Below, in pieces: positions 5,731 to 5,735 of a stretch of DNA of 5,735 nucleotides (position 1 is the stretch's first letter; the number at the start of each line of letters is the position of its first letter). Position numbers and translations under genes: made by a program. The stretch covers positions 3,435-9,169 of the forward strand of contig PKWS01000098.1 of assembly GCA_003132105.1 (NCBI GenBank), written 5' to 3'. The notes below the pieces were generated by a model. It searched no databases. It saw nothing but the letters and a program-made list of their open reading frames with translations, and was not told where the DNA came from. Origin of the DNA: Desulfosporosinus sp. Lineage in GTDB: Bacteria; Bacillota; Desulfitobacteriia; Desulfitobacteriales; Desulfitobacteriaceae.

Positions 5731-5735
5731 TAAAT

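Overview
The window is a core-genome segment of a Gram-positive, low-to-mid GC, probably anaerobic and spore-forming Firmicute. FtsH, TilS and formyl-tetrahydrofolate synthetase look most like proteins of the Desulfitobacterium/Desulfosporosinus branch of the Peptococcaceae. That placement rests on protein character and gene order and was not tested by search. All four genes lie on the minus strand. In transcription order, from high to low coordinates, they are fhs, tilS, ftsH and the first 41 codons of ndk.

Layout: fhs (5730-3970) encodes a long, non-canonical formate-tetrahydrofolate ligase. It ends in three in-frame TAG codons and a 13-bp perfect hairpin that looks like an intrinsic terminator (3902-3931). 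Next comes a 296-bp gene-free stretch. It holds a promoter-like element whose -35 overlaps the terminator stem, an 84-bp block of about 63% GC ending in a small hairpin and T-rich run, an 8-bp inverted repeat, and a tandem 9-bp repeat that supplies the likely ribosome binding site of tilS. tilS (3673-2177) encodes tRNA-Ile lysidine synthetase. Its last codon and stop form the -35 box of a strong sigma-A-type promoter (TTGTAA, 17 nt, TATAAT) in the 78-bp gap before ftsH. ftsH most likely starts at a TTG at 2098 behind a perfect AGGAGG. ndk follows after a 26-bp gap with no terminator, so it is probably co-transcribed with ftsH.

How the genes work together: tilS and ftsH are adjacent in many Firmicutes, usually with hpt between them, and hpt is absent here. 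TilS modifies the wobble base of tRNA-Ile(CAU), FtsH is the membrane quality-control protease, Ndk balances nucleoside triphosphates, and Fhs feeds formate into the folate C1 pool, which includes the methyl branch of the Wood-Ljungdahl pathway if the host has it. No mobile element, CRISPR array, tRNA, rRNA or clear new multi-gene system is present. The points most worth checking are the overlapping regulatory elements, the GC-rich leader or possible small RNA upstream of tilS, the missing hpt, and the unusual Fhs subtype.
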